Origin: DRYM01 sp964526225
GTDB lineage: Archaea > Thermoproteota > Thermoprotei_A > EX4484-217-1
Assembly: GCA_964526225.1 (NCBI GenBank)
Contig: CAZGLL010000006.1
Coordinates: 4,633-68,632 of the forward strand
DNA: 64,000 bases
Direction of reading: 5' to 3'
Below are positions 43,966 through 53,546 of this stretch, piece after piece. A model generated the notes under the pieces. That model saw only the letters and a list, made by a program, of their open reading frames with translations, was not told the origin of the DNA and did no database searches. Within the stretch, counting starts at the first letter, position 1, and each line of letters starts with the position of its first letter. Both the position numbers and the translations under genes were made by a program.

Positions 43966-45717
43966 CTACTTTTCAATAGGAACACCGAGATCTTTAAACT
44001 CTAAACGGTACTTTAGGTACTCGGGTATTTTAACGTAGATTTCTTCTATAGGTGCTCTAACTTGCTCCCATGTGTCTCTGTTCCTAATTGTAACAGTGTT
44101 GTCTTCCATTGTTTGGTAATCAACAGTTATTGCTAATGGAACACCTATTTCGTCCGCTCTCGCATATCTTCTCCCTATATTGCCTGATTCATCATAAATA
44201 ACTCTTAGTCCTTCCTTCTTAAAGTTCTCATAAATTTCTTTGGCTATGGAAACTAACGGTTCTTTACTTACGAGAGGAAACACAGCTAAACTTATTGGTG
44301 CAATATCTCTTGGAAGTCTTAAAATAACTCTACCATTTTTCACAGTATAGGCGTACTCTAACGTAGCATATAGGAGTCTTTCTGCACCAAACGATGGTTC
44401 AACAACGTGCGGTATGAATCTTTTGCCTTTAGCAATCTTTTTAACCTTAACTATTTTGAAGCACTCCGGTCCTAAACTTTTACCTGCTAATTCAACATAG
44501 CCTTTAGCCTTAAGTTCGGCTAACATAACGTTTTTATCTTTTTTTGAGAAAGCATTAACTATTTTCCTACATTCTTCCTTAGAATATTCTTTCTCTAAAA
44601 GCTCCCTATTTATATCTAATTCCTCAACCAATATTTCTCTAGGTTCGTTAAACTGCTTATATACCGTAAGATCATTACCACTAAATCCCATATGTCTTGA
44701 AAGATCATAGTCGCTCCTATAAGAATGCCCAGCTACTTCTATCCAACCCCACCTAGAAACTTTAACTAGTTGGTCAAACGTTTGCGAAGAATAATGAGCT
44801 CTTTCATGTGGAAGTTTGTCTTCAAACACTTGCTTATTTAAGGGTATTCCGAGTTCGTTAACGAATTTCTGTGCAAGCGCCATGAAGTATGCTAGCCACT
44901 CATTAACAATGTATCTTTTTTCAAGAGCTTCCTTAATGGTAACGGTGATGGGTTCTTTCTTCCCTTTAAGCTTATTTTCAGCTGTAATTAGTCTTATTTC
45001 ATCGTTTTCAACTTCGGAAATAAATGGACATTTAGGCTTTTCAGGGTCAAAGAAGAATTCTACTTCCATAATAGTGAATTCTCTTAGCCTAATAACACCT
45101 TGTCTAGGCGATATTTCGTTCCTACCTACTCTTCCTATTTGCCCTATACCTAAAGGTATACGTCCTCTCATAGTGTCGTAAACTCTTTTGAAAGCGACGA
45201 ACATTCCCTGGGCAGCTTCAGGCCTAATGAACCCTATGTTCTCACTATATGGTCCAATGGTTGTTCTGAAAAGTAAACTAAACGTTCTAACATCACTTAA
45301 TTGACCACCACATGATGGGCATTTGATGTTGTTTTCCTTAATAAGTTCCGTTAATTGCTGTGGCGTAAGTCCTTCAACGGATTTGCCTATTACATCCTCA
45401 ATTAAATGATCAGCTCTAAATTTTCTACCGCATCTTAAACATTCAACTATAGGATCTGTGAAATGCTCCAGATGGCCGCTTGCTTCTAAAACAGCTTTAG
45501 GCATTATCGCGGGTGATTCTATTTCAACAATGAAGTCTTGATGTTTAAGAATGAACCATTGCCTCCACTTATCCTCTATATTCTTCTTAAGAATGCTTCC
45601 TAAAGGGCCTAAATCTACAAATCCTGCAACTCCACCATATATTTCGTATGATTGCCAAAAGAACCCTCGCCTAACAGCTAGTTCTACTATTTTTTCGTAA
45701 AGATCTTTTTCTAACAA
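43966..45717 (-). CDS. glyS: Glycyl-tRNA synthetase (alpha2 type)
   Basis: 583 residues, class II. Start EKIVELAVRRGFFWQSYEIY, GGVAGFVDLGPLG (motif 1 region), the zinc-binding insertion CLRCGRKF...CPSCGGQL, motif 2 FRTTIGPYSENIGFIRPEAA and motif 3 EPSFGAERLLYA; C-terminal anticodon-binding domain present. It begins at TTG 45717. A divergent promoter region of about 98 bp separates it from agmatinase. Confidence 0.94.
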   Translation of the reverse strand: MLEKDLYEKIVELAVRRGFFWQSYEIYGGVAGFVDLGPLGSILKKNIEDKWRQWFILKHQDFIVEIESPAIMPKAVLEASGHLEHFTDPIVECLRCGRKFRADHLIEDVIGKSVEGLTPQQLTELIKENNIKCPSCGGQLSDVRTFSLLFRTTIGPYSENIGFIRPEAAQGMFVAFKRVYDTMRGRIPLGIGQIGRVGRNEISPRQGVIRLREFTIMEVEFFFDPEKPKCPFISEVENDEIRLITAENKLKGKKEPITVTIKEALEKRYIVNEWLAYFMALAQKFVNELGIPLNKQVFEDKLPHERAHYSSQTFDQLVKVSRWGWIEVAGHSYRSDYDLSRHMGFSGNDLTVYKQFNEPREILVEELDINRELLEKEYSKEECRKIVNAFSKKDKNVMLAELKAKGYVELAGKSLGPECFKIVKVKKIAKGKRFIPHVVEPSFGAERLLYATLEYAYTVKNGRVILRLPRDIAPISLAVFPLVSKEPLVSIAKEIYENFKKEGLRVIYDESGNIGRRYARADEIGVPLAITVDYQTMEDNTVTIRNRDTWEQVRAPIEEIYVKIPEYLKYRLEFKDLGVPIEK

Positions 45718-45815
45718 CTCCTTAGCACCGTGGACAACATTATGTTAATATGGTGCTAACTACTACTAAAAATAACGCTACTAAAAATACTTATGCTCAT
45801 AGGGGGTTGATGCAC

Positions 45816-46715
45816 ATGGTTAAAATGGACATTTACATTTCAAATGAGAGAAGGGTTTTCGGCGGTTTCACCGTACCGTATGAGAAAGCAAAGTACATTA
45901 TACTAGGTGTCCCTTTTGAACACTCCCTAACCTATAAGACCGGTACTAGTATTGCTCCATTTCGTGTAAGAGAAGCTTCAGAGGCCATAGAGTCATTCTC
46001 TCTAAGAGCAAAGTACGACTTTGACAAATGCCCTGTAGCTGATGTTGGGGACGTAGTGGTTGTACCAGGTGATGTTCATCAGACACTTTCGCGTATTTCT
46101 AATGTAGTAGAAAACCTCGTTAATGATGGAAAAATCCCTGTACTCATTGGCGGAGAACATACAATTACCTACGGTGTTATTAGGGCTCTTAGAAAGCATA
46201 GTCCATGTGTAATAGTGTTCGATGCGCATTTTGATTTGAGAGACAAGTATTTAGGTTACAAATTCTCTCATGCCTCAATTATGAGGAGAATATGTGAAAC
46301 ATTAGGTACAAGAAAAATGATGTTCATTGGTGTTAGAGGATTTAGTGAGGAAGAATATGTCTATGTTAGGCAGAGAAACATAGCTTATGTTACAAGCGTT
46401 CAATTGTTAAATGAATCTAAAGCAGCATTGAAAATTATAAGGAGCTTCTTAAATAACTGTAGAAAAACATATGTTACCATAGACATGGACGTTTTCGATC
46501 CCTCATATGCTCCAGGTGTTGACAATCCTGAGCCAGAGGGAATTACACCGACAATATTCTTTGACATATTATTTAACATCATAGACAATAGAACTATAGG
46601 CTTAGATGTTGTAGAAAGTTCACCATTAGTAGATGTTAATGATGTTACGAGCGTTTTAGCTGCTAAAGTTATTAAAGAAGCAATAATTTATCACTATGTT
46701 AAAACATTTAAATGA
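45816..46715 (+). CDS. speB: Agmatinase/arginase family ureohydrolase
   Basis: 299 residues with the binuclear manganese site: GGEHTITY, IVFDAHFDLRD and TIDMDVFDPSYAPGVDNPEP. The family hydrolyses agmatine to putrescine and urea; archaeal members are usually agmatinases, acting after an arginine decarboxylase. ATG 45816 is preferred with AGGGGG 8 nt upstream; the reading from 45750 adds a low-complexity N-terminus. Confidence 0.87.
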   Translation: MVKMDIYISNERRVFGGFTVPYEKAKYIILGVPFEHSLTYKTGTSIAPFRVREASEAIESFSLRAKYDFDKCPVADVGDVVVVPGDVHQTLSRISNVVENLVNDGKIPVLIGGEHTITYGVIRALRKHSPCVIVFDAHFDLRDKYLGYKFSHASIMRRICETLGTRKMMFIGVRGFSEEEYVYVRQRNIAYVTSVQLLNESKAALKIIRSFLNNCRKTYVTIDMDVFDPSYAPGVDNPEPEGITPTIFFDILFNIIDNRTIGLDVVESSPLVDVNDVTSVLAAKVIKEAIIYHYVKTFK

Positions 46716-46871
46716 TTAAATAGCCTTTACCCTTCTAATCTTAGGAGGCCTAACTTTATAAAGAATCTTTGCACCACAGTATGGACATCTTATCCCCGGC
46801 AAAATCTCTAGCTCTTTAGTGTCAATTATTCTTCCACAGTTAGCACACTTATACTTCACAGTCATGGACAT
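46716..46871 (-). CDS. rpo12: RNA polymerase subunit Rpo12 (RpoP)
   Basis: A 51-residue zinc-ribbon protein, MSMTVKYKCANCGRIIDTKE onward, with CANCG and CPYCG pairs and the basic C-terminal tail RPPKIRRVKAI. This is the archaeal/eukaryotic Rpb12 type subunit that joins Rpo3/Rpo10. It begins with two in-frame ATGs (46871 and 46865). It abuts the agmatinase stop convergently, with no bases between. Confidence 0.88.
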   Translation of the reverse strand: MSMTVKYKCANCGRIIDTKELEILPGIRCPYCGAKILYKVRPPKIRRVKAI

Positions 46872-46995
46872 TCTAAATATCCTCTTTGTAACTTCTCCGT
46901 TAAAAACGTGTTACATCTACTATAAAAATTTATAAGCTGTTTCATAAACATCTATTTCGTAGAAACTAAAATTTTAGGGTGGATGGTTTAAAAGA

Positions 46996-47313
46996 ATGTT
47001 TGAATTCGAAAACCTAGGTATAGGTGGAGGAGGTCTTCCACCAGAATTATTTCAGGAAATAGCTAAGGAAGAATTGCTGATACGTATAAGGGTTGAGAAG
47101 CGCAAATGGGGCCGTGAAGTAACGATAATTGAAGGTCTAAACGACCCATCCATTGATTTAAAGGAAATGGCTGCTAAGCTAAAGTCAAAACTTGCATGTG
47201 GCGGTACAGCTAAAAATGGGAGAATAGAGTTGCAAGGAAATCATAAGGAACGTGTTAAGGAACTCTTAGTTGAAATGGGGTTTCCCGAGGAAAACATTAT
47301 AATAGTTGATTAA
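46996..47313 (+). CDS. Translation initiation factor aIF1 (SUI1)
   Basis: 105 residues with the SUI1 core: RIRVEKRKWGREVTIIEGLN, the KLKSKLACGGTAK loop and GRIELQGNHKERVKELL. It ensures start-codon fidelity at the ribosomal P site. A TATA-like AAAATTTATAAG near 46924-46935 precedes it. Single gene, divergent from rpo12. Confidence 0.93.
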   Translation: MFEFENLGIGGGGLPPELFQEIAKEELLIRIRVEKRKWGREVTIIEGLNDPSIDLKEMAAKLKSKLACGGTAKNGRIELQGNHKERVKELLVEMGFPEENIIIVD

Positions 47314-47438
47314 GAATAGTTGGTGAGGGATAGTATTTTATCGCGGACAACAAGCAATATGCAGAAAAAGGGTAATTTAGTTATTATGTGTTATGTGAGC
47401 TAATCACACTTTAGCTTATTTTTTCATTTCTAAACTTT

Positions 47439-48389
47439 TCATTGTGGAGGTAATGGTACCTTAAGTTCTCTAACTAATTCTTTATATCTGTTCCTAACAG
47501 TCACTTCAGTTACTCCAGCTACTTGAGCTATTTCTTTTTGAGTTCTCCTTTCATCTTCTAGTAGTGAAGCAATATATATTGCGGCTGCTGCTAAACCTGC
47601 AGGGTCTTTGCCAGCAGTTATTCCTTTCTCTTCAGCTCTCTTGAGAATTTCAGCAGCTCTTTTCATAACGCTACCGCTTAATCCTAGTAAAGCACCTATT
47701 CTCGGAACATAGTCTATTGGATCAGCTATTGGAACTCTTAACTCAAGCTCTCTAAGCAATAACCTATAGCATCTAGCTACATCTTTCCTACCAACCTTAG
47801 TGTACTTCACTATTTCATCAAGTGTTCTAGGAATCTTAAGCCTTCTACATGCAGCATATATTGCTGCTGCAACAACAGACTCTATACTTCTACCTCTCAC
47901 TAGACCTTTTTCAACAGCTTTCCTATAAATTACAGCTGCTTCTTCTCTTACATTTCTAGGTAATCCTAGCTGTGAAGCTATTCTATCTAATTCATTCATT
48001 GCTTGAGCAAGATTACGATCAATACTTGACTGTATCCTAGCTCTTATCTGCCACTTTCTCCAACGTAGGATTTCAAGTCTTCTCCTAGGTTCTAAATGTC
48101 TTCCGAAAGCATCACGATCACGCCAATCAATAATAGTTGAGAGTCCTTTATCATGAACGGTTTGCGTTAAAGGTGAACCTACACGACTTCTCTTCTCTCT
48201 TTCTTCAGGAGTGAAAGCTCTCCATTCAGGGCCTTGATCAATTGCTTTCTCGCTAATAACGGTTCCACAATCTGCACATACATACTGACCACGTTCATGA
48301 TCATAAATTATATTTGTACCTCCACAAACTGGACATTTCGTAATGGCTTCTCCAACATTTTTTTCAGCAGGAAAACCCGGACTAACCAT
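47439..48389 (-). CDS. tfb: Transcription initiation factor TFB
   Basis: 316 residues: N-terminal zinc ribbon (CPVCGGTNIIYD...CADCGTV), B-reader/finger region, and two cyclin-like repeats (about 115-200 and 215-305) ending in VTEVTVRNRYKEL. It bridges TBP-TATA to RNA polymerase. Only one TFB is in the window. Confidence 0.96.
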   Translation of the reverse strand: MVSPGFPAEKNVGEAITKCPVCGGTNIIYDHERGQYVCADCGTVISEKAIDQGPEWRAFTPEEREKRSRVGSPLTQTVHDKGLSTIIDWRDRDAFGRHLEPRRRLEILRWRKWQIRARIQSSIDRNLAQAMNELDRIASQLGLPRNVREEAAVIYRKAVEKGLVRGRSIESVVAAAIYAACRRLKIPRTLDEIVKYTKVGRKDVARCYRLLLRELELRVPIADPIDYVPRIGALLGLSGSVMKRAAEILKRAEEKGITAGKDPAGLAAAAIYIASLLEDERRTQKEIAQVAGVTEVTVRNRYKELVRELKVPLPPQ

Positions 48390-48522
48390 GTTTAACCACC
48401 TTTAAACCTCATAAGTTAAACTTATATAGAATCCCACTTCTGCCTTAAGTCCTCTTATAAGTTATTTTATTTAAACTTTTCGGTAAAATTTATAAATAAT
48501 GCGTTGTGTAATGTAAACGGCG

Positions 48523-50073
48523 TTAAATATTATTTTCGGTTAGCTTAAGCAGTGTTTCCTTAACTTTAGAAACCCCTATAGCAACAATTAATCTTCCAAG
48601 CCTAGGACCATAGGGTTGACCTAGTAAGGCTTCGTAAAGTACCTTAAAGAGTTCTTTCGGATTAACATTATATTGCCTAGCTACTTCATACACTAGATTA
48701 TGTATTTCAATATCCTTCATGTCCTCTCTTAATTTCTCAGCAAAGCTTCTTACAACATTTACGTGCTTACTTATTGGGGTGGGATTAAACTTAACCCTAT
48801 ATTCTCTAGGAATAATATCTAATCTCACCCAATTCTCGACATATGTTCTAAGATTATCTATTTCTCTGGGGAAACCTAGTTTTTCTTTAACTACTTTCCA
48901 ATCACCATATATTTGATATATAACCAGCACGTCTGTGAAGCTAACATGAAGTGATGCTTTCTCGGATTCTGAAGCAAGCATATAAGCATGTACTTTCTTA
49001 GCTAACCCTGCTTCCTTTACTTCAGCTTTCTTTTCGAAAATTAACCCTACATTTCTAAATTCCTCATAGAGGCTGAGTAAAAATCTTGGATCATCCTTAA
49101 AGTTCTTGTTTTCTTCAAGATCGCCTCTAAATAGGAAGTATTTTAGAACCTCCGGCGGAACTAGTGATAGAATATAGTTTAAGTCTCCTAAGCCCTTACT
49201 TTTACTCATCTTTCTTCCTTTAAGAAGTATGAAGCCATATTTGAATCCTATTGGCGGTTCTTTTCCGAAAAGCTTTCTGTGAATAGCTACCGCAGTATCC
49301 CAGCTCCCCCCTCTAGTGTGGTGATCTACACCTGCCCCTTCAACATCGACACCTAAGAAATCTTGCCTACTGGGCCAGTCTAATCTCCAAGCAAGCTTCC
49401 ACATACGATCTCTTATCGCTACTTTACCTTTATACCCACATCCTTTAGCGTATCCTACGTCCTTATCACATACGTACTCTATCGTTCCTTCTAAAAGATT
49501 AAACCCTAGAACCCTTGTTGTTGCTATTTTACCGCATTTTTCACATATTGGAAGAGCAATGTCCTTCCATGACCGAGGAAGTTTTCTTAAGGACGTTTCT
49601 TCGAGAATTCTTTTAACAATATCTAGCCTTTCAGCAAAAAACACAAGGTAATCATCGTAAAATCCTTCGGAGTACAGCTCATTTGATCCTACGATTTCAT
49701 CTGGTTTAACACCGAACTCCTCCATAATCTTTGTTGTTTCCCAAAGAAAATGTTCACCATAGCTTCTATGACATCCATAAGGGTCAGGAACGTGTACAAG
49801 AGGTTTTCCTAAATGGGGCTTTAACATTTCACTATATTCCCTAAGTGTTGCTGGAATACTGTCAAAAGCATCCATTATGTCGCCTACGAAAACAAAGTAC
49901 GCATCAACCCCTCGTCTTCTAAGTTCTTTAACCAGAGCCCATGGATAAAGGAATTCGCAAACAGTACCTAAGTGAGGAGGACCGCTCGTTGTCATTCCAG
50001 CAGCTACGACGATAGCTTTTCCCTTTTCTTTAACAACCTTGTCCGCTAATTTAACAACCCAATGTTCAACCAT
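48523..50073 (-). CDS. lysS: Lysyl-tRNA synthetase, class I
   Basis: 516 residues, class I Rossmann type as in many archaea. HIGH-like TTSGPPHLGTVCEF, the zinc-binding CEKCGKIATT region, and KMSKS in GRKMSKSKGLG. Normal length for class-I LysRS. Confidence 0.95.
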   Translation of the reverse strand: MVEHWVVKLADKVVKEKGKAIVVAAGMTTSGPPHLGTVCEFLYPWALVKELRRRGVDAYFVFVGDIMDAFDSIPATLREYSEMLKPHLGKPLVHVPDPYGCHRSYGEHFLWETTKIMEEFGVKPDEIVGSNELYSEGFYDDYLVFFAERLDIVKRILEETSLRKLPRSWKDIALPICEKCGKIATTRVLGFNLLEGTIEYVCDKDVGYAKGCGYKGKVAIRDRMWKLAWRLDWPSRQDFLGVDVEGAGVDHHTRGGSWDTAVAIHRKLFGKEPPIGFKYGFILLKGRKMSKSKGLGDLNYILSLVPPEVLKYFLFRGDLEENKNFKDDPRFLLSLYEEFRNVGLIFEKKAEVKEAGLAKKVHAYMLASESEKASLHVSFTDVLVIYQIYGDWKVVKEKLGFPREIDNLRTYVENWVRLDIIPREYRVKFNPTPISKHVNVVRSFAEKLREDMKDIEIHNLVYEVARQYNVNPKELFKVLYEALLGQPYGPRLGRLIVAIGVSKVKETLLKLTENNI

Positions 50074-50146
50074 AAGCGCTTATTCACCTTAATTCTGGAA
50101 GGAATTCATGCGAACTAATAAGACCTCATACCTTATAAGAGTTACA

Positions 50147-50154
50147 CTTAAAAC
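50147..50154 (+). promoter_or_regulatory. TATA box of tRNA-Gln
   Basis: CTTAAAAC, predicted transcription start about 50176, next to the mature 5' end at 50179. Confidence 0.5.
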
Positions 50155-50178
50155 TCACCTATAATTATTCTCTCTCGA

Positions 50179-50302
50179 AGCCGGGTCGTCTAGCGGTCAA
50201 GGATGCGGGGCTTTGGCCCTTACCTGACCGTCTAAAATTCGGGAGCGGTCAGGTAAGGGAAGACCCCCCGTGACCGGGGTTCGAATCCCCGCCCGGCTAC
50301 CA
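50179..50302 (+). tRNA. tRNA-Gln(TTG) with 48-nt intron at 37/38
   Basis: Acceptor AGCCGGG/CCCGGCT, discriminator A and encoded CCA (50300-50302). The intron is 50217-50264. Splicing leaves anticodon stem CGGGG/CCCCG and loop CTTTGGC, anticodon TTG. The junction is a bulge-helix-bulge: helix CTTT/GAAG (one G-T pair) between bulges GGC and ACC. The intron folds into a 13-bp perfect stem CCTTACCTGACCG/CGGTCAGGTAAGG. A decayed 3' copy of this tRNA lies at 55108-55146. Confidence 0.93.
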
Positions 50303-50336
50303 TAACCAATAACTTTCTTCAAGGCGTAACTAGGCG

Positions 50337-51464
50337 ATGATAGATAATATTTTAGCTAAGATTAGGGCTAAAGACCCGTTCTACGATGATGGCCATGTTC
50401 TTAGCAGTATGGTTTCTAAGCCCCTAGAAATTGCCGTTAAAGCGTTCTTACAATTCATAGATACTAATGCTGGAGATTATAGCATATTTAGAAACTTAGC
50501 TAGGATGGAAAGATATGTTATCCGAAAGCTATCCATAATTCTCGGGTGTGAAAGTAAACGCTGTAGCGGATACATTGTGTCAGGCGGTTCGGAAGCAAAC
50601 TTTTTATCACTATGGCTAATTAGGAATTTTAGTAAAAATGTCAAGGAGATAAGAAGGCCTGAAATAGTGGTTTCCCCCACAACACACTACTCAGTGATTA
50701 AAGCAGCCGATGCTTTAAATATAAAGGTGAAGTACGCTAGCTTAAATGAGAATTACAAAATGGATGTTTCTTCTGTTCCCGAGAAAATATCGAAAAACAC
50801 AATAGCAGTAATAGGCAATGTAGGTTCTACAGAACTAGGCTTCGTAGATGACATACAAGCTCTTTCAAAAATAGCAAGTGAATATAATGTAGCATTACAT
50901 TTAGATGCAGCCTATGGAGGATTCATTCTGCCCTTCATAAATTCCCATATTTTCCCAGGTTTCCGTTGCGAAAACGTATTAACAATAACCTCAGATCCCC
51001 ATAAGACCCTTTTCACACCTATACCTTCGGGAGGGTTTTTCGTAAAAAACAAAGCTTTATTGAAATACATTAGATTTAAACCTAAATATCTTAGCAAAAC
51101 ACCTTCAGAAACACTTATTGGAACACGTTGCGGAGCCTCTATAGCAGCCATTTATGCTGTAATCCGCTTTGTAGGTCTGAATAAAATAGGTAAGATTCAT
51201 AAGAAATGCTATGAAAACGCATTATACTTTTACAATAAAATCGTTAAGTCAGGCTTATTCAAAACATTCGGTAAACCTGAAACCCCCATAGTATGTTTTA
51301 AACCCTACAGTGTTAATGTAAATGATGTTTTGAAAAAACTTAGAACTAAGGGATGGATTATTTATAGGTGCAACGTGGTTAATGGATTAAGAATTGTTTT
51401 CATGCCTCATGTAAGCAGAGAAGTAATAGATGAGTTCTTTAGTGACCTCCTAGAATCTGTTTAA
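50337..51464 (+). CDS. PLP-dependent group II decarboxylase (MfnA-like)
   Basis: 375 residues of the archaeal MfnA/aspartate 1-decarboxylase-tyrosine decarboxylase type. PLP region: SGYIVSGGSEANFLSLW, HLDAAYGGFILP and the Schiff-base Lys in TSDPHKTLFTPIPSGG. Substrate could be aspartate (beta-alanine for CoA) or tyrosine. It lies 34 bp after tRNA-Gln. A degraded partial copy sits at 55147-55403, and a copied piece of the TFS gene begins at the base after its stop. Confidence 0.88.
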   Translation: MIDNILAKIRAKDPFYDDGHVLSSMVSKPLEIAVKAFLQFIDTNAGDYSIFRNLARMERYVIRKLSIILGCESKRCSGYIVSGGSEANFLSLWLIRNFSKNVKEIRRPEIVVSPTTHYSVIKAADALNIKVKYASLNENYKMDVSSVPEKISKNTIAVIGNVGSTELGFVDDIQALSKIASEYNVALHLDAAYGGFILPFINSHIFPGFRCENVLTITSDPHKTLFTPIPSGGFFVKNKALLKYIRFKPKYLSKTPSETLIGTRCGASIAAIYAVIRFVGLNKIGKIHKKCYENALYFYNKIVKSGLFKTFGKPETPIVCFKPYSVNVNDVLKKLRTKGWIIYRCNVVNGLRIVFMPHVSREVIDEFFSDLLESV

Positions 51465-51554
51465 TATGTTTTATTTCCTTCCTAATGACATAGGCTGATG
51501 CTGTTGAAGATGTTATTTCCTCTTCATATCCGCATCTAGGACATTTAGCATAGG
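51465..51554 (+). repeat. Exact 90-bp copy of part of the TFS gene
   Basis: Identical in all 90 bases to 55613-55702, the part of the TFS gene coding for about residues 20-50. It starts at the base after the decarboxylase stop. It is not functional as TFS here. Confidence 0.92.
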
Positions 51555-51749
51555 TTCTCTGTTAGAAAGCCTCATTAATTCGGCGAAAATTATTGGCATG
51601 AAAATATCATTTATTGCGATTTGTAGTTCAGCTATAGTTGCTTGCTCATAACTCCATATATGGCTTAGATCCCGTACAATAATTATTGTTGCAAAAATAA
51701 TGGGAACAGTCATTACGGCGATAATTACAATATCATACATTAAGATCAA
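51513..51749 (-). CDS. Truncated small membrane protein (weak PsiE-like match)
   Basis: 78 residues with two hydrophobic helices (YDIVIIAVMTVPIIFATIII and INDIFMPIIFAELMRL). The pattern recalls PsiE-family membrane proteins, which are about twice as long. The last 14 codons are inside the copied TFS fragment and read in a different frame from TFS, so the gene has been cut and fused by the recombination event. Probably a broken gene. Confidence 0.4.
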   Translation of the reverse strand: MILMYDIVIIAVMTVPIIFATIIIVRDLSHIWSYEQATIAELQIAINDIFMPIIFAELMRLSNREPMLNVLDADMKRK

Positions 51750-51797
51750 TAATCTACCGTTTTATGTATGAAAATAGTTATGAAAAATAGCATAGTT

Positions 51798-53546
51798 TTA
51801 TTCTTCTACTATGTAGTTTGGTACTATTGGTGGTAGGTTTGTTTTCTTTGCGTAGAGTTCATTTATTACTCTATGTAGAATTATTAGCAATAATATTCCT
51901 ACCGGTAACAGTATTAGTGGTGTTGTTATTCCGATAGCATATAGTAAGTATAGTATTATTCCTACACTTGCTGCTAGGATAGCGTATGGTATTTGGGTGT
52001 TAACGTGGTCTATGTGGTCTGCTCCGCTGTACATTGAGGACATTATAGTCGTATCGCTTATTGGGCTACAGTGGTCTCCGAAAATCCCCCCTGAGAAAAC
52101 TGCTGCAATAGATGCGTAAGTTACTAAGTAAGCCATGTCGAGACTTTCCGGGTACTGCTGTAGTGCAAGTTTCCAAGCTAACGGTATAGCTAGTGGCATC
52201 ATAATACCGAATGTTCCCCAGCTTGTACCTGTCGTGAAAGAGATGAACATTGATGCTAGAAATATTACTAATGGTGCTACTAAAGCCGATACCCTAGCCG
52301 ATACAGCAGCACTTACTACGAAATCCGCAGTTCCAACAGCATCCACAGCGCTCTTAATACACCATGCTAGCACCATTACTGTATTTGCAAAAACCATCAA
52401 ATACATTCCTCTAATAGTATACTCCATGGCCTTCGAAAACGAAAGCGACCTATACATTAGTGTAAAGGCTAAAGCAAGAACATATGCGATGAAGCTTCCC
52501 CACAGCAATGCTGTTGCGGAATCAGCATTCATTAATGCTTCACCGAATGGAATAGTCCACCATTCAGCCACGCCTGCACCAGTATACCACATTCCAAGCA
52601 ATGTTACTACGACCAGGGCTAGCACTGATACTGCGAACACCCATGGGGGAGTTATTTTTTCAGACCTAGGTTCGCCCAGTACTGTTTCAGTAGGCATTAA
52701 TGGTTGAGCACCGTCACGTAGAACTTTTCCTTCTTTAACAACTCTATGTTCTGCTTTAAGCATTGGACCGAAATGTCTTCTCGTAAGAACAACTAGTAGT
52801 ACTAGGATAATTGCTAGGATAGAGTAAAATCTGAAAGGCACAGAGGATAGCCATGCTGCATATGGACCTATTGTTGGAGCTACCTTTAAGACACCTTCGC
52901 TAACCTCTTCTGTTAGCGAATCAAACGCGTCCTGTATCAGACCAACCTCATAACCTATCCATGTTGACACTATTGCTAACCCAGCTACAGGCGCTGCTGT
53001 TGAATCAACAATGTAGCTTAGTAGTTCACGGCTAACTCTTGACCTATCCGTTAGAGGTTTTGAAGCATTTCCGACAATGATGGTATTAGTATAGTCATCG
53101 AAGAATATTATTACTCCTAGTAACCAAGAAATAAAGCTTGCTCCTTTAGCGCTTCTCACCTTCCTACTAATTGCTTTAGCTAAAGCATGCATTGAACCTG
53201 AGGCATATAGTAAACCAATAAACGCTCCCACAACGAAGTTGAACACTATTATTGTTGCATTCCATGAGTCCGTAATATTTTCAACAATCCATGCGAGGCT
53301 TTGTCCTGTGGCATTTATTGGGTTATACCCGGTAGCCATTAATGCGCCAATCCATATACCTGCGAAAAGTGCTGGCAGTACTTGTCTTGTAACAATAGCC
53401 AACACTATAGCTAATATTGGCGGTAGAAGAGGAAATATAACATAAGGTCTTTCTGGCGTTGGCCCACTATACGCCAGTAGACTGATTATTAAAATCATAA
53501 CAACAGTTATGATTTTAACCATATTTGACGGCTTCATAAAATCCAC
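51798..53546 (-). CDS. Na+/H+ antiporter NhaC family transporter
   Basis: 582 residues with about 12-14 membrane helices. NhaC-type landmarks include ISWLLGVIIFFDDYTNTIIV (central acidic pair), the T-G-T-S-W-G-T-F-G-I-M-M-P motif and the F-S-G-G-I-F-G-D-H-C-S-P-I-S-D-T motif. Members exchange sodium for protons or, in some cases, amino-acid products such as malate/lactate or arginine/ornithine-like pairs. It lies between the two decayed/intact duplicated segments, beside a guanidino-group hydrolase. Confidence 0.87.
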   Translation of the reverse strand: MDFMKPSNMVKIITVVMILIISLLAYSGPTPERPYVIFPLLPPILAIVLAIVTRQVLPALFAGIWIGALMATGYNPINATGQSLAWIVENITDSWNATIIVFNFVVGAFIGLLYASGSMHALAKAISRKVRSAKGASFISWLLGVIIFFDDYTNTIIVGNASKPLTDRSRVSRELLSYIVDSTAAPVAGLAIVSTWIGYEVGLIQDAFDSLTEEVSEGVLKVAPTIGPYAAWLSSVPFRFYSILAIILVLLVVLTRRHFGPMLKAEHRVVKEGKVLRDGAQPLMPTETVLGEPRSEKITPPWVFAVSVLALVVVTLLGMWYTGAGVAEWWTIPFGEALMNADSATALLWGSFIAYVLALAFTLMYRSLSFSKAMEYTIRGMYLMVFANTVMVLAWCIKSAVDAVGTADFVVSAAVSARVSALVAPLVIFLASMFISFTTGTSWGTFGIMMPLAIPLAWKLALQQYPESLDMAYLVTYASIAAVFSGGIFGDHCSPISDTTIMSSMYSGADHIDHVNTQIPYAILAASVGIILYLLYAIGITTPLILLPVGILLLIILHRVINELYAKKTNLPPIVPNYIVEE

